From positions 1 to 8,300 of the forward strand of contig JAUYSA010000003.1 of the NCBI GenBank assembly GCA_030696545.1: a stretch of 8,300 nt of DNA, read 5' to 3'. The position numbers were made by a program, and so were the translations under genes. This document shows positions 1-6,507 of this stretch, in pieces. Below the pieces are notes generated by a model that made no database searches, had not been told where the DNA came from, and was given only the letters and a program-made list of their open reading frames with translations. The first letter of the stretch is position 1; every line of letters starts with the position of its first letter. This stretch comes from Hyphomonadaceae bacterium (GTDB taxonomy: Bacteria; Pseudomonadota; Alphaproteobacteria; Caulobacterales; Hyphomonadaceae).

Positions 1-737
1 CCGTTGGGCTGGCTGGCGAGATAGAAGTCATAGCCCGCGACTGAATTGTCGGCGAGGGCGCGGCGCCAGGCTTCGTCATCGCGCAGGCGGATCAGGTCCA
101 GCTCGCGGCGGGCGTCAGCGACATAGTTCGAACGGGGCCAGGCCGTCATGAAAGCCTGCAGCTCCGACGGACGGCCAGAGCGCTGGGCGCGAATGAACGC
201 GCCCTGGTCGGTGCGCCAGAGGGCGTCGAGCTTCGCGCGGGCTTCCACGGCATGGGCGCCGCGCGGCCAGTCATTCAGGAAGCCTTCGTAGATTTCAATG
301 TGCTCGGATTTGCGGGCTTCCTGCCACGCCCGGTTTTCCTCGGCGGCGAGGCGAGGGGCTGCGAGAACGGCGCGGCGGGCGTCGGCCTCGGCGGCGTTCA
401 GGCCCCACGGGAAGCGGGCGAGATAGCCGACATACGCATCTTCCGTGTCCGCGCGCTTGGCGACGGCGAAGGCGTTGACCTCGACGATCTTCAGTTCCTC
501 GATGCGCTGGCGGGCGACGGCGTTGAACTCGCCGGCCGGATACATGCGCAGGTAGGCCTCGTAGGCCGGAGGGGTGTCGACGCGAGCGGCGCCCTGCCAC
601 TCCATCTGCGCGATCTCCTCGGGCGTCGGCCCGGTCTCGCAGGCGCCAAGCAGGGCCGCGGCCGACACAGCGGCCAGCAACATGGCAAAGCGCCGTGGAC
701 GGCGCGGGGCAAGGGTAATGGAGCGTGCAGCGCTCAT
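1..737 (-). CDS. Repeat-containing outer-membrane-type lipoprotein, 3' end outside the window
   Basis: The frame stays open from the start codon to the window edge, giving 245 complete codons and no stop. Residues 1-33 form a lipoprotein signal: a basic stretch (RRPRR, 12-16), a hydrophobic core (18-30) and lipobox LGAC with Cys33. Residue +2 is Glu, not Asp, which by the enterobacterial Lol rule favours the outer membrane. The mature part consists of repeats with an aromatic residue (W47, F90, W138, F181, W224), Ala three residues later, then Y/L-x2-Y/F-L/M and a Pro exactly 20 residues after the aromatic (P67, P110, P158, P201, P244). This resembles short helical repeats of TPR/BamD-like lipoproteins, but I do not recognise a named family. 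The start is set by GGAGG 7-8 bases upstream. Met19 would lack the basic n-region. A TATACT -10-like box lies at 762-767 without a convincing -35. It lies 59 bases downstream of the membrane protein gene on the same strand, so the two may be co-transcribed. Confidence 0.8.
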   Translation of the reverse strand, partial: MSAARSITLAPRRPRRFAMLLAAVSAAALLGACETGPTPEEIAQMEWQGAARVDTPPAYEAYLRMYPAGEFNAVARQRIEELKIVEVNAFAVAKRADTEDAYVGYLARFPWGLNAAEADARRAVLAAPRLAAEENRAWQEARKSEHIEIYEGFLNDWPRGAHAVEARAKLDALWRTDQGAFIRAQRSGRPSELQAFMTAWPRSNYVADARRELDLIRLRDDEAWRRALADNSVAGYDFYLASQPN

Positions 738-796
738 GGGTCAGTCCTCCCGAACCCTACCAGTATATGAGCGATTATGAACGGAAGTGGAATGGC

Positions 797-3007
797 TTAC
801 CAATCCGAGCTGGACTCAAGCATCTCCCGAGCAGCAACTTTTATGGTGTTGGCGGGGTCATGCGCCGCCGCATGACGGATTGAAGCTTGGGCAACCTTGT
901 TGCCTTCCAAGGCGGGATGAAAAAGTCCCTGAAGCGCAATAATGCGTACTTCCTGGCGGGGATCCTGGACCCCAGCCGATGGACCGATAAGCACCTCGGA
1001 AAGCGCGTTGATTCTGGCGTCCCGAGGAAACGCTCGCACAAGTTCCACCACTATCGCCTGACGAACCTGTTTGAACGCGGCGTATTGGTTGAGTGCGTAG
1101 TGAGCAGCTTTCAGTGGCCCAACCTGAACGACCGGCGTGTCGCCGACTTCCGCGAGTAACGTCAGACACTTTTCTTTTTCGGGTTTTTCGCGACGAGCTT
1201 CTCTCGACAAGCGTTCTTCCGGACCGCCACCTTCGTCTCTCTCCAACAACTTCGATGCAACAAAGCCTACAGCGCTCCTGTCTCCTAATTGCTTCAACTC
1301 CTCAAGGCGATCGGGGTCATAAACCGGAAACTCGTCAAAGGTTTTATCAACGATCTCAAAGCCATTCCCCGTGGCGCGAACGAGTTTCCCCAATTCATGC
1401 GGTTCGATGAAGGGGTCCAGCCGGTTTAGTGACTCTTCAACATAGAACATGTCTTTCAACTTTTTGGTTCGCTGCGTGATCGCGATTGCCTGCAGGAATG
1501 CGGCGAGCAACACCAAATCGACGAGTATGCGCATCCCAAATACGACGTGCTGACCGACTCCTAGGGATGTATCGTCCAGTCGAATTGTTGAAGAGCCTTC
1601 GACGCGATAAATTTCGGTCCAGTCAACGAATGGCACCGCTTTGGCCATCTCGGTGCCGAAGAAGCTGAGCCAGGCAAAAATATGGTCTGTGTCTGCGACC
1701 GGATCGATGATGAAAACGTTTCCACCCAGGCTGATGTGTAGCTGGCGAAGGCCGATCGGGACGATCGCGAACAACGCGATAAATCCAATCAGTGCCTCGT
1801 CTTTCAGATCTTGAGTAAATCCCACACGTATGTGGTCGCCTTCAAACCTGCGGGCGAGCATCGCGTTCTCTCGATCTTCTTCGACCCAAGCCCATCGGCG
1901 AGCGATTGCGATCGAGCCCATCAAGGCAAGTGCCAAAGGCATTATGCCGTAAGGTGCAGGAAGCCACCAACCAAGGGCCGCGCAAGGCGCAAGACTTCCG
2001 AGCAGCAGGCCGAAGCGTCTAGGCCAGTTTTGCTCGTTGGCGCCCAAGGCGTTAGCGACAGCAAATACGAGTAAGCTGTCTATCGTGCTGAAAAGCCACC
2101 CCACGGGCTTCACCACAGTCCTGATTAGTTTGCCCAACGCGCTCAGTTGTCGACTCGCAGGTAGGCCAAATGCCACGAGGGAGAATGCAACGACCAATCC
2201 AACAAGCACGATCAGTCCGGCATAGACGCTGATCTGCGCGTTCACTCCAGTTGCCGCTGCCCAAAGCCCTAATGTGACGACCATCAAAACAAACAATATT
2301 AGCGTTGTAGCTCCGAGTCCGGAAATGTGATCGGGTTGTTTGTCTCCACGCTTGACTGGGAGGCGTCCTTCGCGGCGAGCCTGCAACCAGTTCGCGATGA
2401 TCGGAGGAAGCAACGCCGCCACATACAGAGCAGTGAGCAATCGAGGATCAAGTTCAATCGGCGGCGCCAGAAATCCGGCCAATGCCATCGACGCCACCAC
2501 CAGTATTGTGGCAACGCCAACTAATCCAATCGCGCCACATCGGATCGCAGGTTTGCGTCCCTCTGCAGCGGGTGCTTGCTGCGATGCCCACAAAGCAACA
2601 AACTGCGGAACAAGCGCAATGCCAAATAGCAATGACATCCATGGGGACGAAATTGACCTCGGGATCGCGTCAGCCGCTAACGTGAATGCATATGCTCCCA
2701 AAAGGAGCGTCGAAGTCACGAGTCCGATGGTTAAAAAAGGTAAGCGTCCACTGCTCAAGCCAAACAAAGCAATTGCTAGAACGAATGGCGCGGTGGCCAC
2801 TGCGTAACCAGAAACCAGTAGCTCTGGGGAGCCGGGTAAAAGCGCTGCCACCACACCTGCGAAACTTAGTCCAACAGCGACTGCATCAGTGATGCTCGCG
2901 CGAAGCAGTCGAAACTGAGCTTGGTCAACATCATTGACGTGGTGTTCCGCATCCGTTGCCGCATCAAGCAGCACGTCGGACGCAATTACGCCGTGGTTGC
3001 CGTCCAT
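797..3007 (-). CDS. Polytopic membrane protein with C-terminal HEAT-like tail, function unknown
   Basis: This 736-residue protein is not recognised as a named family. The N-terminal 40 residues are polar. About 12-13 hydrophobic segments follow, roughly at 41-59, 64-84, 90-112, 122-141, 157-181, 187-207, 232-254, 259-281, 302-320, 331-349, 351-369, 403-421 and 489-511. A long soluble loop lies at 422-488 and a charged linker at 590-612. The tail at about 640-730 has two segments of HEAT-repeat character, DPRQEVRIIALQGL and DPANTIKVAAREML (Asp-Pro, then basic/hydrophobic helix). Start at 3007 is supported by GAGGGGGG seven bases upstream. Two 60-base lines I counted (1201-1260, 2641-2700) each hold 33 G/C, against 39 in a line of the crotonase gene, and the codon use is less GC-biased than its neighbours. 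This suggests later acquisition. The repeat lipoprotein follows it, so a shared envelope role is possible but unproven. A transporter or a membrane-anchored sensor are alternatives. Confidence 0.85.
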   Translation of the reverse strand: MDGNHGVIASDVLLDAATDAEHHVNDVDQAQFRLLRASITDAVAVGLSFAGVVAALLPGSPELLVSGYAVATAPFVLAIALFGLSSGRLPFLTIGLVTSTLLLGAYAFTLAADAIPRSISSPWMSLLFGIALVPQFVALWASQQAPAAEGRKPAIRCGAIGLVGVATILVVASMALAGFLAPPIELDPRLLTALYVAALLPPIIANWLQARREGRLPVKRGDKQPDHISGLGATTLILFVLMVVTLGLWAAATGVNAQISVYAGLIVLVGLVVAFSLVAFGLPASRQLSALGKLIRTVVKPVGWLFSTIDSLLVFAVANALGANEQNWPRRFGLLLGSLAPCAALGWWLPAPYGIMPLALALMGSIAIARRWAWVEEDRENAMLARRFEGDHIRVGFTQDLKDEALIGFIALFAIVPIGLRQLHISLGGNVFIIDPVADTDHIFAWLSFFGTEMAKAVPFVDWTEIYRVEGSSTIRLDDTSLGVGQHVVFGMRILVDLVLLAAFLQAIAITQRTKKLKDMFYVEESLNRLDPFIEPHELGKLVRATGNGFEIVDKTFDEFPVYDPDRLEELKQLGDRSAVGFVASKLLERDEGGGPEERLSREARREKPEKEKCLTLLAEVGDTPVVQVGPLKAAHYALNQYAAFKQVRQAIVVELVRAFPRDARINALSEVLIGPSAGVQDPRQEVRIIALQGLFHPALEGNKVAQASIRHAAAHDPANTIKVAAREMLESSSDW

Positions 3008-3053
3008 CGCCCCACCCCCCTCAGGTCGCGTACTTTGCGCGCCCCCTTGCGTG

Positions 3054-3081
3054 ATAGTATCGCGCGTTAGGGGATTGTCAC
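3054..3081 (-). promoter_or_regulatory. Possible sigma-70-type promoter of the 736-aa membrane protein gene
   Basis: Read on the minus strand, GTGACA (3081-3076) matches five of six bases of the TTGACA consensus. After 16 bases comes TACTAT (3059-3054), four of six to TATAAT. A start of transcription near 3047 would give a leader of about 40 bases before the ATG at 3007. In the same gap GCGCGT (3062-3067) and ACGCGC (3080-3085) form a 6-bp dyad around the spacer and -35, which could be an operator or a weak hairpin after the response regulator gene. This is inference from motif similarity only. Confidence 0.3.
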
Positions 3082-3111
3082 GCGCCTCGCATACGGAGAC
3101 GTTTCAGGCAA

Positions 3112-3477
3112 TCAACGTGTCGGCTGAGCCAGCAGCGTCTTCAGGGCGGTTGTCACGGTTTCTTTGGTGAAGGGTTTGTCGACGAAGGGGATGTCTGTGT
3201 AGCCCTCGCGGATGGTGAGGTAGCCGCTCAGGAACAGGAAGGGGATGGATTTGCGGCGGAGGGTGTCGGCGAGGGGGTAGGTGCTTTCGTCCTGCAGGTG
3301 GATGTCGAGGATGACGGCGTCGAAGCTCGTTTCCGCGAGTTTTGCTGAGGCGGCGGCGGCCGTGTTGACGAGGACGGGCTGGGCGCCTGCGTCGGCGAGG
3401 ATCTGTTCGAGGTCCGAGCCGACGAAGAACTCGTCCTCGACGATGAGGATATGCTTGCCGGTCAAATCCTGGCTCAT
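3112..3477 (-). CDS. Single-domain response regulator (receiver domain only)
   Basis: The 121-residue product is one complete CheY-like receiver domain with no output domain. The acidic pair is E14-D15, the phosphoacceptor is D58 in the VILDIHL strand, the switch Ser is S84, and K101-P102 is the conserved Lys-Pro pair. All residues needed for phosphotransfer are therefore present. The segment PFLFLSGY (79-86) recalls alphaproteobacterial single-domain regulators of the general stress phosphorelay (the FATGUY group), but does not match that motif exactly, so membership is not claimed. It would act by taking phosphate from, or passing it to, histidine kinases or a phosphotransferase encoded elsewhere. 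No kinase lies in the window. AGGGA (3484-3488) precedes the ATG by six bases. An EcfG-like promoter sits directly upstream. The membrane protein gene begins 104 bases further downstream and probably has its own promoter. Confidence 0.95.
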   Translation of the reverse strand: MSQDLTGKHILIVEDEFFVGSDLEQILADAGAQPVLVNTAAAASAKLAETSFDAVILDIHLQDESTYPLADTLRRKSIPFLFLSGYLTIREGYTDIPFVDKPFTKETVTTALKTLLAQPTR

Positions 3478-3506
3478 GCGGGGTCCCTGCGTTGCGCGTC
3501 AGGATA

Positions 3507-3531
3507 GACGCGCTGGGTTGGTGGAGGTTCC
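3507..3531 (-). promoter_or_regulatory. EcfG-like (general stress sigma factor) promoter of the response regulator
   Basis: On the minus strand GGAAC (3531-3527) is followed after exactly 16 bases by CGTC (3510-3507). The known EcfG/sigma-T consensus in Alphaproteobacteria is GGAAC-N16/17-CGTT, so the -35 is perfect and the -10 differs only in its last base. Transcription would begin near 3500, about 23 bases before the start codon and just upstream of the ribosome-binding site, which is a normal layout. Regulation by EcfG is inference. Confidence 0.5.
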
Positions 3532-3583
3532 CTATGTGGGGGCTGCGGCGGCGGTTCGCAGCAATCGCGCCACATGCGCTGGG

Positions 3584-3601
3584 TCCCGGCTTTCGCCGGG
3601 A
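3584..3601. repeat. Palindromic REP-like hairpin, possible terminator of the crotonase gene
   Basis: TCCCGGC (3584-3590), a TTTC loop and GCCGGGA (3595-3601) make a perfect 7-bp stem, 12 bases past the crotonase stop codon. The core, in the context CTGGGTCCCGGCTTTCGCC, matches from memory a very common dispersed intergenic palindrome of proteobacterial genomes. It could help end transcription of the crotonase gene, but no clear T-run follows on the minus strand (the next bases are ACCCAGCG), so a dispersed repeat is the safer call. Confidence 0.6.
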
Positions 3602-3613
3602 TGAGCGGGGTCG

Positions 3614-4456
3614 CTAGCGGCCGGTGAATTTCGGGGCGCGCTTTTCCATGAAGTGAGCAATGCCTTCCTTGAAGTCTTCGGACTTGAAGCTGGGGGCCAT
3701 GTCTCCGTTGGCGCTGTCGATCGCCTGGCCGAGGGTCTGGAACTGGGCGGCCCAGATCTCGCGCTTCATTTCGCGGAGCGAACGGGGGCTGACTTCGGTG
3801 GCGAGCATTTTTGCGTAGGCCATGACTTCGCGCTCGAACTTCTCGGCAGGGATGACGCGGCTGACGAGGCCCATGCCCTTGGCTTCGGGGGCGGTGATGA
3901 CGCGGGCGGAGTAAAGCAGGTCGGCAGCATTCGCGAAGCCGATGAGGCGGGGCAGCAGCCACGATATGCCATGCTCGGCCACGAGGCCCCGGCGCGAGAA
4001 GGCGGTGGTGAATTTCGCGGTGTCGCTCGCGAAGCGGATGTCGCAATAGAGCGAGATGATGAGGCCGAGGCCGGCGGCTGCGCCGTTGATGGCGGCGATG
4101 ATCGGCTTCTGAACGGCGGGGAGCCAGGAGTATTGCTTCTGGAAGTTCTCGTTCGCGGTCTTGTCCCACGGCTCCAGCGCATTGACGGCGGAGCGGGAGG
4201 TGGAAGCGTCGCCGGACTGGATGGTCTGGAGCATGTTCATGTCGGCGCCGGCGCAGAAGCCTTTGCCTGCTCCGGTGAGGATGATGACTTTCACGGCTGG
4301 GTCGTCGTTCGCTTCGCGCATGGCGGCGCGGACATCACGGTCCATCTCGCCACGCCAGGCGTTCAACTTCTCGGGGCGGTTGAGCATGACAACGGCGACG
4401 CCGTCTTCCACGCGATAGAGGATGTCTTCGTAGGTCTTGGTCGTCGTGTCGGCCAT
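3614..4456 (-). CDS. Crotonase-family protein (enoyl-CoA hydratase/isomerase type)
   Basis: The 280-residue product has the crotonase fold signatures. These are the N-terminal VAVVMLNRPEKLNA strand-turn (20-33), first oxyanion-hole segment GFCAGADM (66-73), second segment NGAAAGLG (124-131), CDIRFAS (138-144) and RRGLVAEHGISWLLPRLIG (155-173). It should bind an acyl-CoA and act in the cytoplasm. By hand alignment to rat mitochondrial enoyl-CoA hydratase, both catalytic glutamates (Glu144, Glu164) are replaced, by Ile133 and Phe153. An acidic residue is instead present at E161, the region where PaaG-type delta3-delta2 enoyl-CoA isomerases carry their catalytic Asp. An isomerase, or another crotonase activity, is therefore as likely as hydration. 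GGGAG eight to nine bases upstream fixes the start at 4456. A start at 4591 in the same frame would add 45 basic, low-complexity residues and overlap the divergent gene. No other fatty-acid genes are adjacent. Confidence 0.9.
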   Translation of the reverse strand: MADTTTKTYEDILYRVEDGVAVVMLNRPEKLNAWRGEMDRDVRAAMREANDDPAVKVIILTGAGKGFCAGADMNMLQTIQSGDASTSRSAVNALEPWDKTANENFQKQYSWLPAVQKPIIAAINGAAAGLGLIISLYCDIRFASDTAKFTTAFSRRGLVAEHGISWLLPRLIGFANAADLLYSARVITAPEAKGMGLVSRVIPAEKFEREVMAYAKMLATEVSPRSLREMKREIWAAQFQTLGQAIDSANGDMAPSFKSEDFKEGIAHFMEKRAPKFTGR

Positions 4457-4564
4457 GTCGCGTTCTCCCGTTAGAGAGAGCTTACGCGCGCGGGAAGCGG
4501 GGGCAAGCGAGTGATTGTTCGACCGCCGGGGCCGTTCGTGGTTTGATGGCCTAAGGGGGGCGGT

Positions 4565-5437
4565 ATGGTCATCAAGCCGAGTTCTCGCCATACGCCGGTA
4601 ACGTCGGGTCAGGTTGGGCCGACGCCGATTGCGGACTTCGTGATCGGCGCGATTTCGACCGTAATGGCGGTGATCTTCGTTCCCATCATGATCGTGGTGT
4701 TCCTGGCGATTCCGGCTTGGGGGCTGGTGACGCTGGTGGCGCAGCCGACAGGGCTGCTTGATGCGTGGGCCGGGCTGGTAGCATCCGTGAGCACGCCGAT
4801 CGCGGCGCCGGCCGAGTTCGCGGTGATGATGACGCAGAACCTTGTCGTAGCGGCTTGCGTCAGCGCGCTGGTGAGCCTGCCCTACATGCGGCGAGCGCTG
4901 GAGCCGTTCCGTGTGAAGTGGCTGGCCGAAGCGATCGACGCGCCGCAGGCGTGGGCGGCGGCGCAGGTGGGCGTGTCATGCCTTGGTCTGCATGTGGCGC
5001 TTGGCGCCGGGATTGCCGCGCTGCTGGGACTGGGCGGGTTCGCACTGCCGGGGCCGGAGGTGACGAGCGTGGTGAATGCCGGGTCGATCGTTGGCGACAT
5101 TGTCGGCGGCGGCGGCGGCGGCTGGCCGCCGGGCGCGGAGGCGCTGGGGCAGTTCGCGATCATTACGTGGATGCTGATCGTGCTGTGCGCGCTTTTCATC
5201 GCGATGGCGCTGGGCGCGGGAGTTGCGGTGCTTTCGGCGGCGGGCTCGGCAATGGGCGGTGCGGCGTCTGCGGCTGGCGCTGTGCTCGGCGCGGCGTGGA
5301 CCAGTGGCGAGCAGACCGGGAAGGGCCGGCTGTCCTTCAAGACCGCAATCGGTGCGGGCATATGGAGGGGCGTGGCTGTGGGCGCGGTTTATACAGCCAT
5401 CGTGCTGGCCGGCGCGGCGGTGATCGGGGTTGGATAA
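4565..5437 (+). CDS. Multi-span membrane protein, unknown function
   Basis: The 290-residue product is Ala/Gly/Val-rich with about five hydrophobic regions, near 24-58 (long enough for one or two spans), 85-106, 134-160, 196-225 and 266-288. A Gly run at 181-186, encoded by six GGC codons, sits in the loop GDIVGGGGGGWPPG before the fourth region. No catalytic motif or named family is recognised. AAGG (4553-4556) within AAGGGGGG precedes the ATG by eight bases. The gene is divergent from the crotonase gene across 108 bases, in which I found no convincing sigma-70 or EcfG-type promoter. It is the first of three plus-strand membrane protein genes, but a 110-base gap with its own promoter candidate separates it from the next, so it may be transcribed alone. 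Downstream, TCCGG-GG-CCGGA (5470-5481) is a short dyad without a following T-run. Confidence 0.8.
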   Translation: MVIKPSSRHTPVTSGQVGPTPIADFVIGAISTVMAVIFVPIMIVVFLAIPAWGLVTLVAQPTGLLDAWAGLVASVSTPIAAPAEFAVMMTQNLVVAACVSALVSLPYMRRALEPFRVKWLAEAIDAPQAWAAAQVGVSCLGLHVALGAGIAALLGLGGFALPGPEVTSVVNAGSIVGDIVGGGGGGWPPGAEALGQFAIITWMLIVLCALFIAMALGAGVAVLSAAGSAMGGAASAAGAVLGAAWTSGEQTGKGRLSFKTAIGAGIWRGVAVGAVYTAIVLAGAAVIGVG

Positions 5438-5488
5438 AAAACGCCCATCGGCACTCTGACGCCAGGTCTTCCGGGGCCGGAGCATCCG

Positions 5489-5513
5489 GCAACGTTTTCG
5501 ACGATGGAACGTT
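5489..5513 (+). promoter_or_regulatory. EcfG-like promoter of the PhnA-like gene, overlapped by an inverted repeat
   Basis: GCAAC (5489-5493) is followed after 16 bases by CGTT (5510-5513). This is one mismatch (second base) from the EcfG consensus GGAAC-N16/17-CGTT. Transcription would start near 5520, leaving a leader of about 27 bases before the ATG at 5548. The two elements lie inside a perfect 7-bp inverted repeat, CAACGTT (5490-5496) and AACGTTG (5508-5514), with an 11-base centre, which could also bind a dimeric regulator. Motif match only. Confidence 0.4.
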
Positions 5514-5547
5514 GTTCTGCGCAATCATACATGCGTAGGAGAGCGCG

Positions 5548-6204
5548 ATGGCTATTGAACCTCTTGTGGCGCGGCCTGCGCCGCATCCGTATTCGCATCC
5601 GCTGATCGACTGGGGCGCAGCGATTGCCGGGACCGTGGTTGCGATCGCGGTGGGTTTTGCGTTGCTTATCCTGGGTGTGGCGATCGGCGCGACGGCGCTG
5701 AATCCCTGGCAGGGCGCAAGTGAGCAGGCCCCGGCGTGGACGATCGGTGGCGGGCTCTGGGTTATCTTTTCTAATCTTGTCGCGCTGCAGATCGGCGCCT
5801 TCGTGGCTGTTCGCGGTGCGCGGTGGCCGGATCATCATTCGGGCATGTTGCAAGGGTTGGTCGTGTGGGCGCTGGCCTTCACGCTGGCTGCGGGCGTGCT
5901 CGGTTTCGGTGTGACCGGCATTCTTGCCGGCGCCGACGGGATGTCAGTTCAGGAAACGGCAAGCCGTGCAGTCGATGCGGCTCAGGCGGCGACGGGCGAG
6001 GCGACCGGGGCTGCTGCCGCACTCACGCCTGCGGAGACAGATGCGGTGCAGGATGCAGCGGCGCTGACGGCGTGGTGGGCTTTCGCGATGATGGTTCTGG
6101 GAGCGGTCGGCGCAATTGCCGGCGGCAAGCTGGGTTCGGAACATCCGGACTGGCATGAGCGGGATCGCATGCCACGCCCCGTCACGATGGCGGACAAGGT
6201 TTAG
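5548..6204 (+). CDS. PhnA-like four-span membrane protein
   Basis: The 218-residue product has hydrophobic segments near 22-49, 65-88, 99-127 and 172-193. The opening IDWGAAIAGTVVAIAVGFALLILG, the WTIGGGLWVIFSNLVALQIGAFVA segment and GMLQGLVVWALAFTL match, from memory, the membrane family often annotated as PhnA-like protein in Rhizobiales and relatives. That label does not imply phosphonate metabolism, and the function is unknown. Between spans three and four lies an Ala/Thr/Glu-rich stretch (133-170) that could form an amphipathic helix outside the membrane. The C-terminus is polar (HPDWHERDRMPRP). The start at 5548 is preceded by AGGAGAGCGCG. The gene has an EcfG-like promoter and is followed after nine bases by a 25-codon gene whose ribosome-binding site overlaps its TAG stop, so the two should be translated from one message. 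Confidence 0.8.
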   Translation: MAIEPLVARPAPHPYSHPLIDWGAAIAGTVVAIAVGFALLILGVAIGATALNPWQGASEQAPAWTIGGGLWVIFSNLVALQIGAFVAVRGARWPDHHSGMLQGLVVWALAFTLAAGVLGFGVTGILAGADGMSVQETASRAVDAAQAATGEATGAAAALTPAETDAVQDAAALTAWWAFAMMVLGAVGAIAGGKLGSEHPDWHERDRMPRPVTMADKV

Positions 6205-6213
6205 GAGAACGTC

Positions 6214-6291
6214 ATGAAAGGTCTTGCGCTCTGGGCTCTGGGCATTCCGTTGCCGATCATTCTGATCCTCTACCTGTTCGGCGTGATGTAG
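6214..6291 (+). CDS. 25-residue single-span membrane microprotein
   Basis: A 25-codon frame reads MKGLALWALGIPLPIILILY followed by LFGVM and TAG. It is almost wholly one membrane helix with a basic residue at position 2 and a Pro-hinge (IPLP, 11-14). GGAG (6204-6207) shares its first G with the stop codon of the PhnA-like gene and stands six bases before the ATG. That good ribosome-binding site and the tight spacing argue for a real, co-translated gene. Similar tiny proteins with a W-L-x-G-I-P-x-P-I-I-L core occur, as I recall, in other proteobacteria, but I know no assigned role. It could be a subunit or regulator of the upstream membrane protein. Its stop codon touches the stop codon of the opposing gene. 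Confidence 0.65.
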   Translation: MKGLALWALGIPLPIILILYLFGVM

Positions 6292-6507
6292 CTATTTCTT
6301 CGAGCGGCGCACGAGGATGAGAAGCGCCGCAATACCGAAGGCTTCGGCGATCATGACGCTGAGGGTGACGGCCAGCTGATAGGGCTGGACGCCCCAGACA
6401 AACATGAAGGGCGAGAAGGCGTACACGCCGACGAGCGGAGCGATCACCACGACGCTGGCGAGCGCGATGAGAATGGCGATCCGCGTGTTCTTTTCGAAGC
6501 CCCCCAT
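6292..6507 (-). CDS. Small two-span membrane protein
   Basis: The 71-residue product starts MGGFEKNTRIAILIA, has two hydrophobic segments (about 9-32 and 43-66) joined by FSPFMFVWGVQPYQ, and ends in the basic tail VRRSKK. No family is recognised. The frame is open much further upstream (to 7425), but that region is Ser/Pro/Arg-rich and antisense or out of frame to the real neighbours. The ATG at 6507 is chosen because it shares one base with the TGA of the DUF3147 gene (TGATG) and begins the only membrane-like sequence. There is no clear ribosome-binding site, so translation probably depends on termination of the upstream gene. Both genes likely work together in the membrane. Confidence 0.75.
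   Translation of the reverse strand: MGGFEKNTRIAILIALASVVVIAPLVGVYAFSPFMFVWGVQPYQLAVTLSVMIAEAFGIAALLILVRRSKK

Noticed and set aside
252..770. 172-codon plus-strand frame
   Set aside because: It is antisense to the repeat lipoprotein, whose signal peptide, lipobox and regular repeats are unlikely by chance.
3653..4474. 273-codon open frame on the plus strand
   Set aside because: It is fully antisense to the crotonase gene, which has clear family motifs. The translation is Gly/Asp/Glu-rich without domain features, as expected for an antisense frame of a GC-rich gene.
4765..5538. 257-codon plus-strand frame overlapping the 290-aa membrane protein
   Set aside because: Composition is Arg/Gly/Ala/Cys-rich with no hydrophobic periodicity. 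The other frame has a good ribosome-binding site and clear membrane segments.
5506..5540. GGAAC at 5506-5510 as the -35 of an EcfG promoter
   Set aside because: No CGTT lies 16-17 bases downstream; the nearest similar box (CGTA) is 23 bases away. The GCAAC-N16-CGTT pair just upstream fits better.
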